Positions 59,901 to 64,000 of a DNA stretch of 64,000 nt are shown here, in pieces. The stretch lies in contig OZ017756.1 of NCBI GenBank assembly GCA_963969365.1, positions 62,001 through 126,000 of the forward strand, in the 5' to 3' direction. Position 1 is the first letter of the stretch. Every line of letters begins with the position of its first letter. Origin of the DNA: Asterochloris sp. CNOR1. Its lineage: Eukaryota > Chlorophyta > Trebouxiophyceae > Trebouxiales > Trebouxiaceae. The position numbers and the translations under genes are program-made. The notes beneath the pieces are model-generated. The model did not search any database. It saw only the letters and a list, made by a program, of their open reading frames with translations, and was not told the origin of the DNA.

Positions 59901-61818
59901 GCCTGCTGCACCTCGCTCTCTGTGTCCAGCAGTTGCGCAGCCACTGCCTGCTGCAGCTGTGGCGCCTGGGCCAGCCCCCGCACCCCCCGCACCCCAGCCA
60001 GCAGCGCCAGCCACTCCCGCAGCTGCGCCCGCCACAGATTGTTGCCCAGGCGGCCCCGCCGAGCCTGGTCGCCTGAGCCGACCTCAGCCACGGTGGCAGG
60101 CTGTGCAGCCAGGCTGCTGGCTGCGACAGCAGGCTCGCCGTTGACGTCAGCTTCCGTGCCGTTCCCATCAGCCTCCCCTTCACCTGCCTCCTCGACCGGC
60201 TCGTCTGCGGCTGCGCCTGTCTGGCGCCCACCTGGCTTGGCGGCCGCGTACTGGAGGAACAGGGGCAGCCAGTCCCAACTGTGGGGCTCCAGAACGCTGC
60301 TGGGGACCTTGGCCAGAGCCTGCAGAGGGGGCCATGGAACCCTTACTGCGCTGCCACCAATTGGGACAGCCCAGACAGAGCCTGCAGCTCTGGACTGCAG
60401 CCTGCCCGGTCAGCTTAAAGAAGTCCATTTCTTTGACAAGTGGCCAGCACCAAGTCTTGAAGCAGGTATGGTCACAAAGACTCTTGCATTGGTATTGCAC
60501 AACAGCATGGTCCCAGCACTTGGGGGCTCAATTTCAGCCTTTGATGGCTGGGTCTCAGCCAACGGTGCTGACAGAGCCACAGCATCATGGTGCTAAGTTC
60601 AGGCAGCCACTGCACAGGCTCCCACTTGCCCACATCTTGTGAGTACGTGATGTACACACCCCTCTTGTCTATGCCTACGCTGCCACCTGAAGGGGCCTCA
60701 GATGTAGCGGGGCTGCAGTGCCAGCTGGAGGTCACCACCCCTTCACACAGCAAATGTGTACAGGGCACTGTACAGCACTGCTCAAAGCAAAGAAGAGGGA
60801 CACAAGCTTGTCTTTGCATGCATACCACGCAGGAGAACATATCTCATTGGGGTTTGAAGCTGGGAAGGGTTTGGGCTCAGGCATCAAGGCTGCGCGGCTC
60901 TGCCTGGGGCTGCACCCTGAAGCAGTTGCTGTGTATCTTTGAATAAGCACCGCTTACCTTGAGCAGGTTGCCCAGGCGGATGCCGGCGTCAGTAAAGCCC
61001 CCGTTGAAGGCGGCCTCCCCTCTTGTCAGGGCATGCTGGAAGCGCTTGGGCAGGTTGGGCAACTGGGCCCCCTCCTGGGCCTGCAGCTCCTCCACATCCA
61101 CAGCCTCTGAGTAGATACTGCCTGCAGACAGCGTCAGGTTACTGCAGAAGAAGACTGCAGCTGTTGTGTGCTGCAGTGTTTGCCGCTGATAGCACTATCG
61201 GCTATCAGGAGTTGCCTGCAAGCACTGCCATTTAACAGCAGGCAACCATCCAGCTCACCCTGACGCAACTTGCTGCTCGGCCATTTGAAACCAGGCCACC
61301 TGCCGCATGCAAGCTCAGGGTCCCAGAAGATGTTAACAGTGACCGCACCCCATGGCTTAGTCTCAGCCACCAAACTGGATCTGGTGTAAAGCAGTGAAGC
61401 TGCCAGTGCAGATAGCAGCTACATGAGATGCTGAGCAAGCATGGTCCAGCATTGCTGTGTACATATACAGTCACCCAGACAGAAAGCCTGAAGACTGGAG
61501 GGGTTCAGCGCAGGCGCAGCTAAGACCTCCACAGGAACGCACCCCACACAGACACCTGCGAGCCTAAAGTTTCGGATGATGCTTCAGTAGCCTGCCAGCG
61601 TAGGTGCAGAGCACCCCTCTGCCCCTTCTGCATGTGACATGCATATGGGTACTGCTCTACTTAGGTGGGTAGCCAGTGGGCCCCAGTCTGGCTCACCCGC
61701 CAGCATGGCATCCTGGGTCTGCCGGAGGTGCTGTGCCACGCTGGGCCAGGCCTCTGCGGGGTGGTGCTCAACAGCAGCCGCCAATGCTCCAATCACAGAG
61801 GGCCACAGAAGTGAGTAC
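29746..61818 (-). CDS. UTP20: UTP20/DRIM, small-subunit processome HEAT scaffold (partial, 36 exons)
   Basis: UTP20 is a very large helical-repeat protein of the nucleolar U3/small-subunit processome, needed for 18S rRNA maturation. I joined 36 exons by hand. They sum to 6286 bases, one base completing a codon plus 2095 codons including the stop, and every junction is phase-consistent. Segments match UTP20 in order, for example LEPHSWDWLPLF, SLREGIVGFPLALGADG, EVDFFHNIAHLQLHRR, YTVHALLERL, AYDSYQLLARTVTF, LVVPEVYDVM, FLLDYPVGERRLQQHL and the basic tail VDPEAAAQSKMRKQQRR. Animal UTP20 is about 2,800 residues, so the N-terminal quarter is off the right edge or in unseen exons. Exons in transcript order run from 61818 to 29746 and are listed separately. 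Acceptors are almost all TGCAG. One intron uses a GC donor. No reading-frame break was found, so I regard this copy as live. Confidence 0.95.
30108..30245 (-). CDS. UTP20: UTP20 window exon 35
   Basis: 138 bp, phase 0; acceptor GTGCAG, donor GTGAGC. It reads VKQLAAEVVAHLRETVGADA then RAERRRQTAVK, matching UTP20 'LSQEIIELLKKLVG' and the start of the basic tail. Broken copies lie at 7474-7601 and 17800-17925. Confidence 0.95.
31000..31153 (-). CDS. UTP20: UTP20 window exon 34
   Basis: 154 bp; acceptor CTGCAG, donor GTGAGG. One base in, codon boundary out. It contains VFGLRFTAALASRLEPEGMK then PYLGPLMVPLYRITEG, matching UTP20 'IFKFLGAVAMDLG' and 'PYLPMIIAPLFREL'. Confidence 0.95.
31607..31922 (-). 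CDS. UTP20: UTP20 window exon 33
   Basis: 316 bp; acceptor GTGCAG, donor GTGAGG. Two bases in, two out. It contains LGQAVKCLVFLAHEMHTAAA, then a Gly/Asp/Glu-rich linker, then LAGLVRRMGKLGDD, matching UTP20 'VVKNLLFAAKVL' and 'LLWLIQKLSRIAK' on either side of an acidic linker. Confidence 0.94.
32169..32301 (-). CDS. UTP20: UTP20 window exon 32
   Basis: 133 bp; acceptor CTGCAG, donor GTGAGC. Phase 0 in, one base out. It contains LLLHPHAWVRMAAGRLLGLA, matching UTP20 '[21 protein letters not shown]'. An echo of its middle lies at 32098-32158. Confidence 0.96.
32749..32988 (-). CDS. UTP20: UTP20 window exon 31
   Basis: 240 bp, phase 0; acceptor GTGCAG, donor GTGGGT. It starts VLGIQLQVEQQRFSQRVPVL, has an Ala/Gly/Glu-rich linker, and ends GWQEAYYGLLLLEKALGP. 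An echo of its 5' end lies at 33108-33153. Confidence 0.92.
33788..33917 (-). CDS. UTP20: UTP20 window exon 30
   Basis: 130 bp; acceptor CTGCAG, donor GTGGGG. One base in, codon boundary out. It reads GRALASLLERATPERRDRLA then DARLRRAACQ. It corresponds to the UTP20 stretch with 'W---KK-LNRQLAA'. Confidence 0.92.
34343..34446 (-). CDS. UTP20: UTP20 window exon 29
   Basis: 104 bp; acceptor GTGCAG, donor GTGAGG. Phase 0 in, two bases out. It reads NIIVKFPDAVLDRWSEVFFL then PLVAHLTSDPSTKCR, matching UTP20 'FFIPLCLMTINDDSATCKKM'. An echo of its 3' end lies at 34252-34285. Confidence 0.95.
34773..34917 (-). CDS. UTP20: UTP20 window exon 28 (GC donor)
   Basis: 145 bp; acceptor CTGCAG. One base in, codon boundary out. 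It contains LLQFLLDYPVGERRLQQHLQ then NLGYEHEAGRASAIELLQ, strong UTP20 matches. The 5' splice site is CAG|GCAAGT on the minus strand, a GC-AG intron with otherwise ideal context. Confidence 0.95.
35097..35191 (-). CDS. UTP20: UTP20 window exon 27
   Basis: 95 bp; acceptor CTGCAG, donor GTCAGG. Phase 0 in, two bases out. It reads GVLGRKLVVPEVYDVMTCIQ, almost the UTP20 'AILSRKLLVPEIDEVM' block. A more upstream acceptor at 35268 was rejected because it breaks phase and conservation. Confidence 0.95.
35566..35709 (-). CDS. UTP20: UTP20 window exon 26
   Basis: 144 bp, phase 0; acceptor CTGCAG, donor GTGGGT. It contains DCLKLLAALLRQSEAYRPTT and LLGWVFGDMEEASASPTSFA, matching UTP20 'NCFKCVTILVKK---Y' and 'RQATAFGLLKAIL'. 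Confidence 0.95.
35710..39400. repeat. 3.7-kb UTP20 intron with tandem repeats
   Basis: 35980-37850 holds degenerate units with GACAAGCTC, TGATGCACAGGG and CAGCTGTGCACA words, the same family as 18080-19260. 38000-39400 holds nothing I recognise beyond short recurrent CAGCACAC and ACGCAGCAC words. Confidence 0.65.
39401..39486 (-). CDS. UTP20: UTP20 window exon 25
   Basis: 86 bp; acceptor CTGCAG, donor GTGGGC. Two bases in, codon boundary out. It reads LAESAPAAGRAVTGLLQQMP. The sequence is weakly conserved, but it fills the one gap between exons 24 and 26 in correct phase. Confidence 0.75.
40006..40245 (-). CDS. UTP20: UTP20 window exon 24
   Basis: 240 bp; acceptor CTGCAG, donor GTGAGG. Two bases in, one out. 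It contains LLVDFALGLLHTGLKRGGLA then LALLDPMLPLLVRALHSRQE, matching UTP20 'ESGLRLLHLSLK' and 'EMLDPFVSLLIDCL'. Confidence 0.95.
40346..40414 (-). CDS. UTP20: UTP20 window exon 23 (short basic linker)
   Basis: 69 bp; acceptor GTGCAG, donor GTAAGG. Two bases in, one out. It encodes a basic linker, GASKKAAKLHKQTQRSA. Because it is symmetric it could be skipped without frame loss. It is accepted because both splice sites are good and UTP20 has a basic linker here. Confidence 0.7.
40840..41150 (-). CDS. UTP20: UTP20 window exon 22
   Basis: 311 bp; acceptor CTGCAG, donor GTGAGC. One base in, one out. It contains AYDSYQLLARTVTFREQAGP then ALLHHAGRGFAANPSAGPQD, matching UTP20 'SYDSYEILGKFV' and the 'LRRI--GL--N' helix. 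A degenerate echo of its 3' end plus donor lies in the next intron at about 40697-40745. Confidence 0.95.
41409..41527 (-). CDS. UTP20: UTP20 window exon 21
   Basis: 119 bp; acceptor CTGCAG, donor GTGAGC. Phase 0 in, two bases out. It contains LERLLPIIEADLFSDLADAK, matching UTP20 'IMIEIFNHELFGAVAEEKE'. Confidence 0.94.
41528..44560. repeat. 3.0-kb UTP20 intron with two repeat families and a foldback
   Basis: 42000-42960 has the 200-330-bp family of 7780-9660. 43120-44150 has the ~200-bp family of 10720-11250, with block starts near 43207, 43412, 43681, 43877 and 44074. The 63-nt foldback lies inside the second family. Confidence 0.7.
43516..43652. repeat. Foldback, 63-nt arms with one mismatch
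   Basis: Arms 43516-43578 and 43590-43652 with an 11-nt loop, inside the intron between window exons 20 and 21. The single mismatch is T versus C in the GC(T/C)(T/C)AGCTG part. Confidence 0.92.
44561..44720 (-). CDS. UTP20: UTP20 window exon 20
   Basis: 160 bp; acceptor CTGCAG, donor GTGAGA. One base in, codon boundary out. It contains LGPDYLPFAVQVLESACPSK then GYTAHVLGYTVHALLERL, a strong match to UTP20 'RGYQVHVLTFTVHMLL'. Confidence 0.96.
45205..45229. repeat. Poly-C tract, 25 nt, in a UTP20 intron
   Basis: In the 44721-45333 intron. Same length as the tract at 5800. Confidence 0.9.
45334..45467 (-). CDS. UTP20: UTP20 window exon 19
   Basis: 134 bp; acceptor CTGCAG, donor GTACGC. Phase 0 in, two bases out. 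It contains VVRAPVALALVKLLRLMPPE and LPRVLQGVANLLRNR, near-identical in pattern to UTP20 'VVRVPLAFAMVKLMQSLP'. Confidence 0.96.
45893..45999 (-). CDS. UTP20: UTP20 window exon 18
   Basis: 107 bp; donor GTGAGG. Two TGCAG acceptors lie five bases apart, and only the one giving 45999 keeps the phase (two bases in). It contains DIQSALTRRVLPGLRSQLVK, matching UTP20 'IQGTITGDILPRLHKCL'. Confidence 0.9.
46440..46632 (-). CDS. UTP20: UTP20 window exon 17
   Basis: 193 bp; acceptor GTGCAG, donor GTAGTC. Phase 0 in, one base out. It starts GIIRAVCAIIDAFHFAIPAS, matching the UTP20 'VLEAFHFD' block. It then runs into an Ala/Pro-rich and acidic linker (DEEQDEG), as in animal UTP20. Confidence 0.93.
46890..47027 (-). 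CDS. UTP20: UTP20 window exon 16
   Basis: 138 bp, phase 0; acceptor CTGCAG, donor GTGGGG. It contains AAIGTLGAVAAGLPWAQYEQ and LLNQHLRSMKR, matching the UTP20 'AI-K-L-WS-Y--YLKHF' block. Confidence 0.94.
47397..47531 (-). CDS. UTP20: UTP20 window exon 15
   Basis: 135 bp, phase 0; acceptor CTGCAG, donor GTATGC. It contains LSVRVQMVVLVPLLQQFILE. It corresponds to the UTP20 stretch with a 'LQNYIMPY' helix. Confidence 0.86.
47727..47885 (-). CDS. UTP20: UTP20 window exon 14
   Basis: 159 bp, phase 0; acceptor TTGCAG, donor GTGGGC. It contains DSDPEVDFFHNIAHLQLHRR then TRALQRLAK. This is one of the best UTP20 signatures; the animal protein has the same 'E-DFF-N--H-Q-HRR-RAL--LAK' pattern. Confidence 0.96.
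48294..48422 (-). CDS. UTP20: UTP20 window exon 13
   Basis: 129 bp, phase 0 at both ends; acceptor GTGCAG, donor GTGTGC. It contains DLPELAQRLVMAQIQRALAA. The sequence is less conserved than its neighbours, but the frame and position are forced by exons 12 and 14. Confidence 0.83.
48779..48899 (-). CDS. UTP20: UTP20 window exon 12
   Basis: 121 bp; acceptor TTGCAG, donor GTGGGC. One base in, codon boundary out. It reads LDGPFWQACSSLQAAPLLLA then FQDLRNADDLAFRHASAQ, a HEAT pair. It lies just downstream, in transcript order, of the minisatellite intron. Confidence 0.87.
49180..50420. repeat. ~60-bp minisatellite in a UTP20 intron
   Basis: Degenerate units of 59-65 bp, with GCTCAGCTGTG(C/T)AGCTGCCAC cores near 49346, 49406, 49465, 49530, 49589, 49926 and 49986. 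It fills most of the 48900-51098 intron. Weaker units continue to about 51070. Confidence 0.8.
51099..51425 (-). CDS. UTP20: UTP20 window exon 11
   Basis: 327 bp; acceptor ACGCAG (the only acceptor not ending TGCAG), donor GTGGGG. One base in, two out. It contains LAVLAALWARLASENPPKSL and SATEIDQPDYDARLQAYR, the latter matching the UTP20 'DFDVRFETF' block. Confidence 0.92.
51650..51849 (-). CDS. UTP20: UTP20 window exon 10
   Basis: 200 bp; acceptor TTGCAG, donor GTGGGG. Phase 0 in, two bases out. A Gly/Gln/Ser-rich stretch is followed by ARCLAIMEQVAAAVQDAGMG and LADAMLPLLNQKGG, the helix pair that UTP20 carries before its next HEAT block. Confidence 0.88.
52193..52382 (-). CDS. UTP20: UTP20 window exon 9
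   Basis: 190 bp; acceptor CTGCAG, donor GTGCGT. One base in, codon boundary out. It contains RQAVLTLVESLLAAEGGLGE and ILAPHSGLLLEALRQF, fitting the UTP20 segment with an 'ILPHVPAIL'-type helix. Confidence 0.88.
52759..52901 (-). CDS. UTP20: UTP20 window exon 8
   Basis: 143 bp; acceptor ATGCAG, donor GTGAGG. Phase 0 in, two bases out. It reads ASASRSPALLDCAAALAADA. A closer AG at 52885 was rejected because only the 52901 start keeps phase with exon 7. Confidence 0.82.
53051..53281 (-). CDS. UTP20: UTP20 window exon 7
   Basis: 231 bp, phase 0 at both ends; acceptor CTGCAG, donor GTGGGC. It contains RLWAELLERFPEDLDFSSFW followed by DAWFCAVEPLM, a conserved UTP20 HEAT segment. A broken copy of this exon and about 1 kb of its upstream intron lies at 11323-12500. 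Confidence 0.92.
53282..57434. repeat. 4.2-kb UTP20 intron: source of the unit 1 relic plus satellite
   Basis: 53282-54520 is similar to 11558-12500. 54520-55370 holds nothing recognised. 55370-56460 is the ~179-bp satellite. 56460-57434 holds nothing recognised. Confidence 0.7.
55370..56460. repeat. ~179-bp satellite, six units
   Basis: Units start at 55396, 55575, 55754, 55933, 56110 and 56289, i.e. periods of 179, 179, 179, 177 and 179. Units two to four are nearly identical; the outer ones are diverged. Confidence 0.92.
57435..57675 (-). CDS. UTP20: UTP20 window exon 6
   Basis: 241 bp; acceptor TTGCAG, donor GTGAGG. One base in, codon boundary out. It contains EPWWAAELGRRPSSWWLQHI and HLGHKLVPFLPELVSVVLLL, matching the UTP20 block ending in a 'LLPFLPKLL'-type helix. 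Confidence 0.93.
58092..58323 (-). CDS. UTP20: UTP20 window exon 5
   Basis: 232 bp; acceptor CTGCAG, donor GTGAGC. Two bases in and two bases out. It contains LVALLARLLFPKMRKRSGRL and AAVLSYFAQLEPAELAPVV, matching the UTP20 block with a basic loop followed by a leucine-rich HEAT pair. An earlier donor near 58130 was rejected because it breaks the phase. Confidence 0.92.
58376..58426 (-). CDS. UTP20 candidate cassette mini-exon (duplicate of the start of exon 5)
   Basis: 51 bp bounded by CTGCAG and a GTAAAT donor. Phase is two bases in and one base out, so inclusion between exon 4 and exon 5 keeps the frame and adds 17 residues (LDALLARLLLPKVLSM plus a split Gly). The start of exon 5 reads LVALLARLLFPKM, so this is a duplicated exon 5' end. 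Whether it is ever spliced in cannot be told from sequence. It may be an inert relic. Confidence 0.4.
58893..59031 (-). CDS. UTP20: UTP20 window exon 4
   Basis: 139 bp; acceptor CTGCAG, donor GTGGGT. It starts in phase 0 and leaves one base. It reads through SPYVTQCLQLASDKSLREGI to SMLPEHRR, the conserved UTP20 block that precedes the RILYGRM-type helix. Confidence 0.93.
59290..59690. repeat. Direct repeat ~303 bp apart in a UTP20 intron
   Basis: An ~70-bp word containing TTATCATGGC and GCATGCCTCAA occurs at about 59310-59375 and 59612-59678, in the intron between window exons 3 and 4. Confidence 0.75.
59882..60319 (-). CDS. UTP20: UTP20 window exon 3 (largest; acidic linker)
   Basis: 438 bp, 146 codons in phase 0; acceptor CTGCAG, donor GTCAGC. 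It starts ALAKVPSSVLEPHSWDWLPL, a strong UTP20 match. It then carries an Ala/Glu/Gly-rich low-complexity linker of about 50 residues where animal UTP20 also has an acidic linker. It ends in a HEAT helix, AQLLDTESEVQQAALRCLK. Confidence 0.93.
60958..61121 (-). CDS. UTP20: UTP20 window exon 2
   Basis: 164 bp. The acceptor is CTGCAG and the donor GTAAGC. Phase in is two bases and it ends on a codon boundary. It contains LPNLPKRFQHALTRGEAAF and ends GIRLGNLLK, which leads directly into the ALAKVPSSVLEPHS motif of the next exon. Confidence 0.87.
61697..61818 (-). CDS. UTP20: UTP20 window exon 1
   Basis: 122 bp. The acceptor is CTGCAG and the donor GTGAGC. It starts with one base of a split codon and ends with one. 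It reads YSLLWPSVIGALAAAVEHH and matches the UTP20 stretch just before the conserved LEPHS region. This is the most upstream exon I can place in the window. Confidence 0.85.
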
Positions 61819-64000
61819 CTGCAGAGAAGAGGCAGCAAGGCTCAAGGCAAACAATTCTGGTGCATATTGCTGAGATAGGAGGCCACAACTGAACAGAGGA
61901 TTGTGCTGATGCTTCAGGCTTCCATTTGTTGCACTCTCAAGCAAAGTAACAAATGAAGTACAATCTTGTACACCAGTTTAACCCTTTGCCACAAATCACA
62001 AACGAGCAGAAGCAGCAAGACAAAATAATTCCGGACTCATCCTGCTGTGTCAGGAGGCCACAGATGGCAAACATAATTCTGCTTCCATTGCTTCAGGTCT
62101 GCATGTGTCACTCTCCAGGCTCGGGTCAGGATGAGGTGCGCAGGGTTACTCGTTGGAGCTGATGATGCCAACTCCCCTGTACTCTATGGCCATCTCTGTA
62201 CCGCTGTGAGGAAGCACCCTGCATGAGGGCCCAGAGCGCAACAAGCTGACCCTCCTGCATGCTTGCACTGGGAGGGACTAGCGTATTGTCACCCTCATGC
62301 GGCCCCATCAGTTACTGGAAGGGCCAAATGAAAAGGACAGCTACGCTGGACCCACTCAGTGCAAGCATGCACCCATCAAACTCAGAGGCTGCCTGCAGCC
62401 ACATGTCAGGCAGTGCAGCGCTGGTGGTCTGCGGTGCTGCCTCAGCTCTGCTGAAGCTGCAGGCAGAGGCCAGAGCTGGAGAGCGGAGACAGCTCACGAC
62501 AGGCAGCAAATGCAAGCTGCAGGCAGCGCCTGTATGCAAGTGCATTATCTGCAGAGCCCAGCATCTAGCGGGGCAACCCTGCTGCAGCAGCACTGTAGCT
62601 CCCATTCCCGCAAGCAATGCAGGGAGGCCTACATTTATAGCAGCATGCTTCCAGTCTATGGATGGAACCCCAACGCCCGCTCAGCTAAAGCTTAACCTTG
62701 CCAATGTGGCGTGGCAAAGGCTGCACCCCAATGGGCAGGGCAGCCACAGGAGCCAGCCCAGGATAAACTTGGCGGTTTGATATTACTCTGCCTGATGGCT
62801 GACCTCACAATGGGCCGTGATCTTCCAGCTACAGGAAGAAGATCTTCCTGCTACTAGAGAAGGCGAGTTCATTGTGAGCTCAGTCACCTCGCAGAGTCAC
62901 AGCACAACCAGGACCATCCCAGGCTGGAAGTTCGGGCTGGCAGGTGGAGCTCAGTGATTGAACACTGAGCAGGCCCAAGAGTCCAAAACCCTGCAACCTC
63001 TATGGATAGTTGTGACGGAAGCCAGAAGGTTCCCTGATTGGGGCGCATGAGGACGGATCTGCTGGCCCTACTCAATGCCCGCATGCATGAGCACAGCTCT
63101 GACGACTTGGAGAGATGCATCCTTGCACTGAGTGGGACCAGAGTAGTCCGTGCATGCAGACTCATCACAGGCAGTGCAGCGCTGCTGGTCTGGGGTGCTG
63201 CCTCAGCTCTGCTGAAGCTTCAGGTAGAGGCTAGAGCTGGAGAGCAGAGGCAAAGGCGACAGGCAGCAGATGCAACTGTGGGCAGCGCCTCTCAGCGTGT
63301 GCTTTCAATGCAGTGCCTGTGATGTAGCGGGGCAACTCTGCTGGAGCAGCAGCCCTGCCAGAGCAGCCTTGCAGCTCTGTTTTACCCGCAAGCAATGCAA
63401 GGAGGCCTATGACCAGACTTTGGCACACTTTCAGTCTATAAGTGAAACCCAACGCCCGCTCAGCTATGGCTCAACGTTGCCATTGTGGTGTGGCAGAAGG
63501 CTGCAACCAACAAGAAGGTGGCTACAGGATCCAGCCTGGGGCAACCTTGGCATTGAGGTAAGACTTGGGCTGCTGGCAGGTCTCAGAACAGGGCGCGGTC
63601 TTCCAGCTACAGGTAAAAGATCTTCCTGCTACAGGAAGTGGACAGCCCTTTGTGAGAGCTGCATCATCAGGCAGAGTGGTACCACAAGTCCACGATTTCC
63701 CTGAGCTGCAAGTCGAGCTGGAAGGCGGAGCTTAGCAACACAAAGACTGAGCAGGCCAACAATTCCAGACAAGCTTACACCCTCTGCGATAGAATGCGGC
63801 GGAAGCCAGATGAGTCCTGATTGGACCGAGTGAGAGGGACCAATACACGTAAGTCCCCACTTACTTCGAGCATGCATATGCCTAATTCTGAACTGGACAG
63901 ATCTACCACTGCATTGGACAGATGCATGCTTGCGATGAGCGGGACCAGTATATTGAATCCTGCCTGCAAACTCATCACAGGCAGTGCCGCGCTGCTGGTC
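61819..64000. repeat. Upstream intron or 5' region with ~850-bp dispersed repeats
   Basis: At least two and a half copies of the repeat family of 1500-2330 and 19270-22250, near 62255, 63050 and 63880. No UTP20 exon recognised here, so the N-terminal exons should be to the right of 64000. Confidence 0.65.

Noticed and set aside
62259-63704. Open frames in the R1-type repeat as a transposase or reverse transcriptase
   Set aside because: No catalytic motif, terminal repeat or poly-A tail could be seen. The shared peptide words are recorded only as a repeat feature.

Overview
The window looks like nuclear DNA of a green alga (chlorophyte); this is an inference. It holds one very intron-rich gene with short exons. 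Thirty-five of its 36 mapped 3' splice sites end in TGCAG, a habit typical of chlorophyte genes. Most of the remaining sequence is tandem and dispersed repeats rich in TGCAG/CAGCTG. There are no operons, rRNA, tRNA or CRISPR arrays that I could see.

The main gene is UTP20 (DRIM), the HEAT-repeat scaffold of the small-subunit processome. It lies on the minus strand from the right edge of the window down to a stop codon at 29746. I mapped 36 coding exons between 61818 and 29746. Their splice phases all fit, and they add up to 2094 codons plus stop. The N-terminal part, perhaps 600-800 residues by comparison with animal UTP20, lies beyond position 64000 or in exons I cannot see. Large introns (53282-57434, 48900-51098, 41528-44560, 35710-39400) are filled with tandem repeats and foldbacks.

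The left 26 kb appears to be a graveyard of UTP20-derived units. The last two exons plus the downstream flank occur three times: 2340-7601, 13570-17925 and the live copy 26030-30245. A broken copy of the exon at 53051-53281 lies at 11323-11557. A copy of an N-terminal exon lies at 22737-22884. A copy of the intron at about 61190-61540 lies at 1140-1490. The order and strand of these pieces match the live gene, so the locus looks like a decayed tandem array of UTP20 copies followed by one surviving copy.

Two of the flank modules carry, on the plus strand, a gene for a DUF4379-type zinc-ribbon repeat protein. The copy at 15961-17232 is open and the copy at 5684-6930 is broken. The live UTP20 flank lacks it. 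Between 22983 and 24274 are short plus-strand open segments that look protein-like but that I do not recognise.

Structurally notable are four foldback inverted repeats (25198-25273, 25743-25842, 28865-29056, 43516-43652), a satellite of about 179 bp shared by three sites, several partial 'echo' duplications of UTP20 exon ends inside neighbouring introns, and a phase-compatible duplicated mini-exon at 58376-58426.
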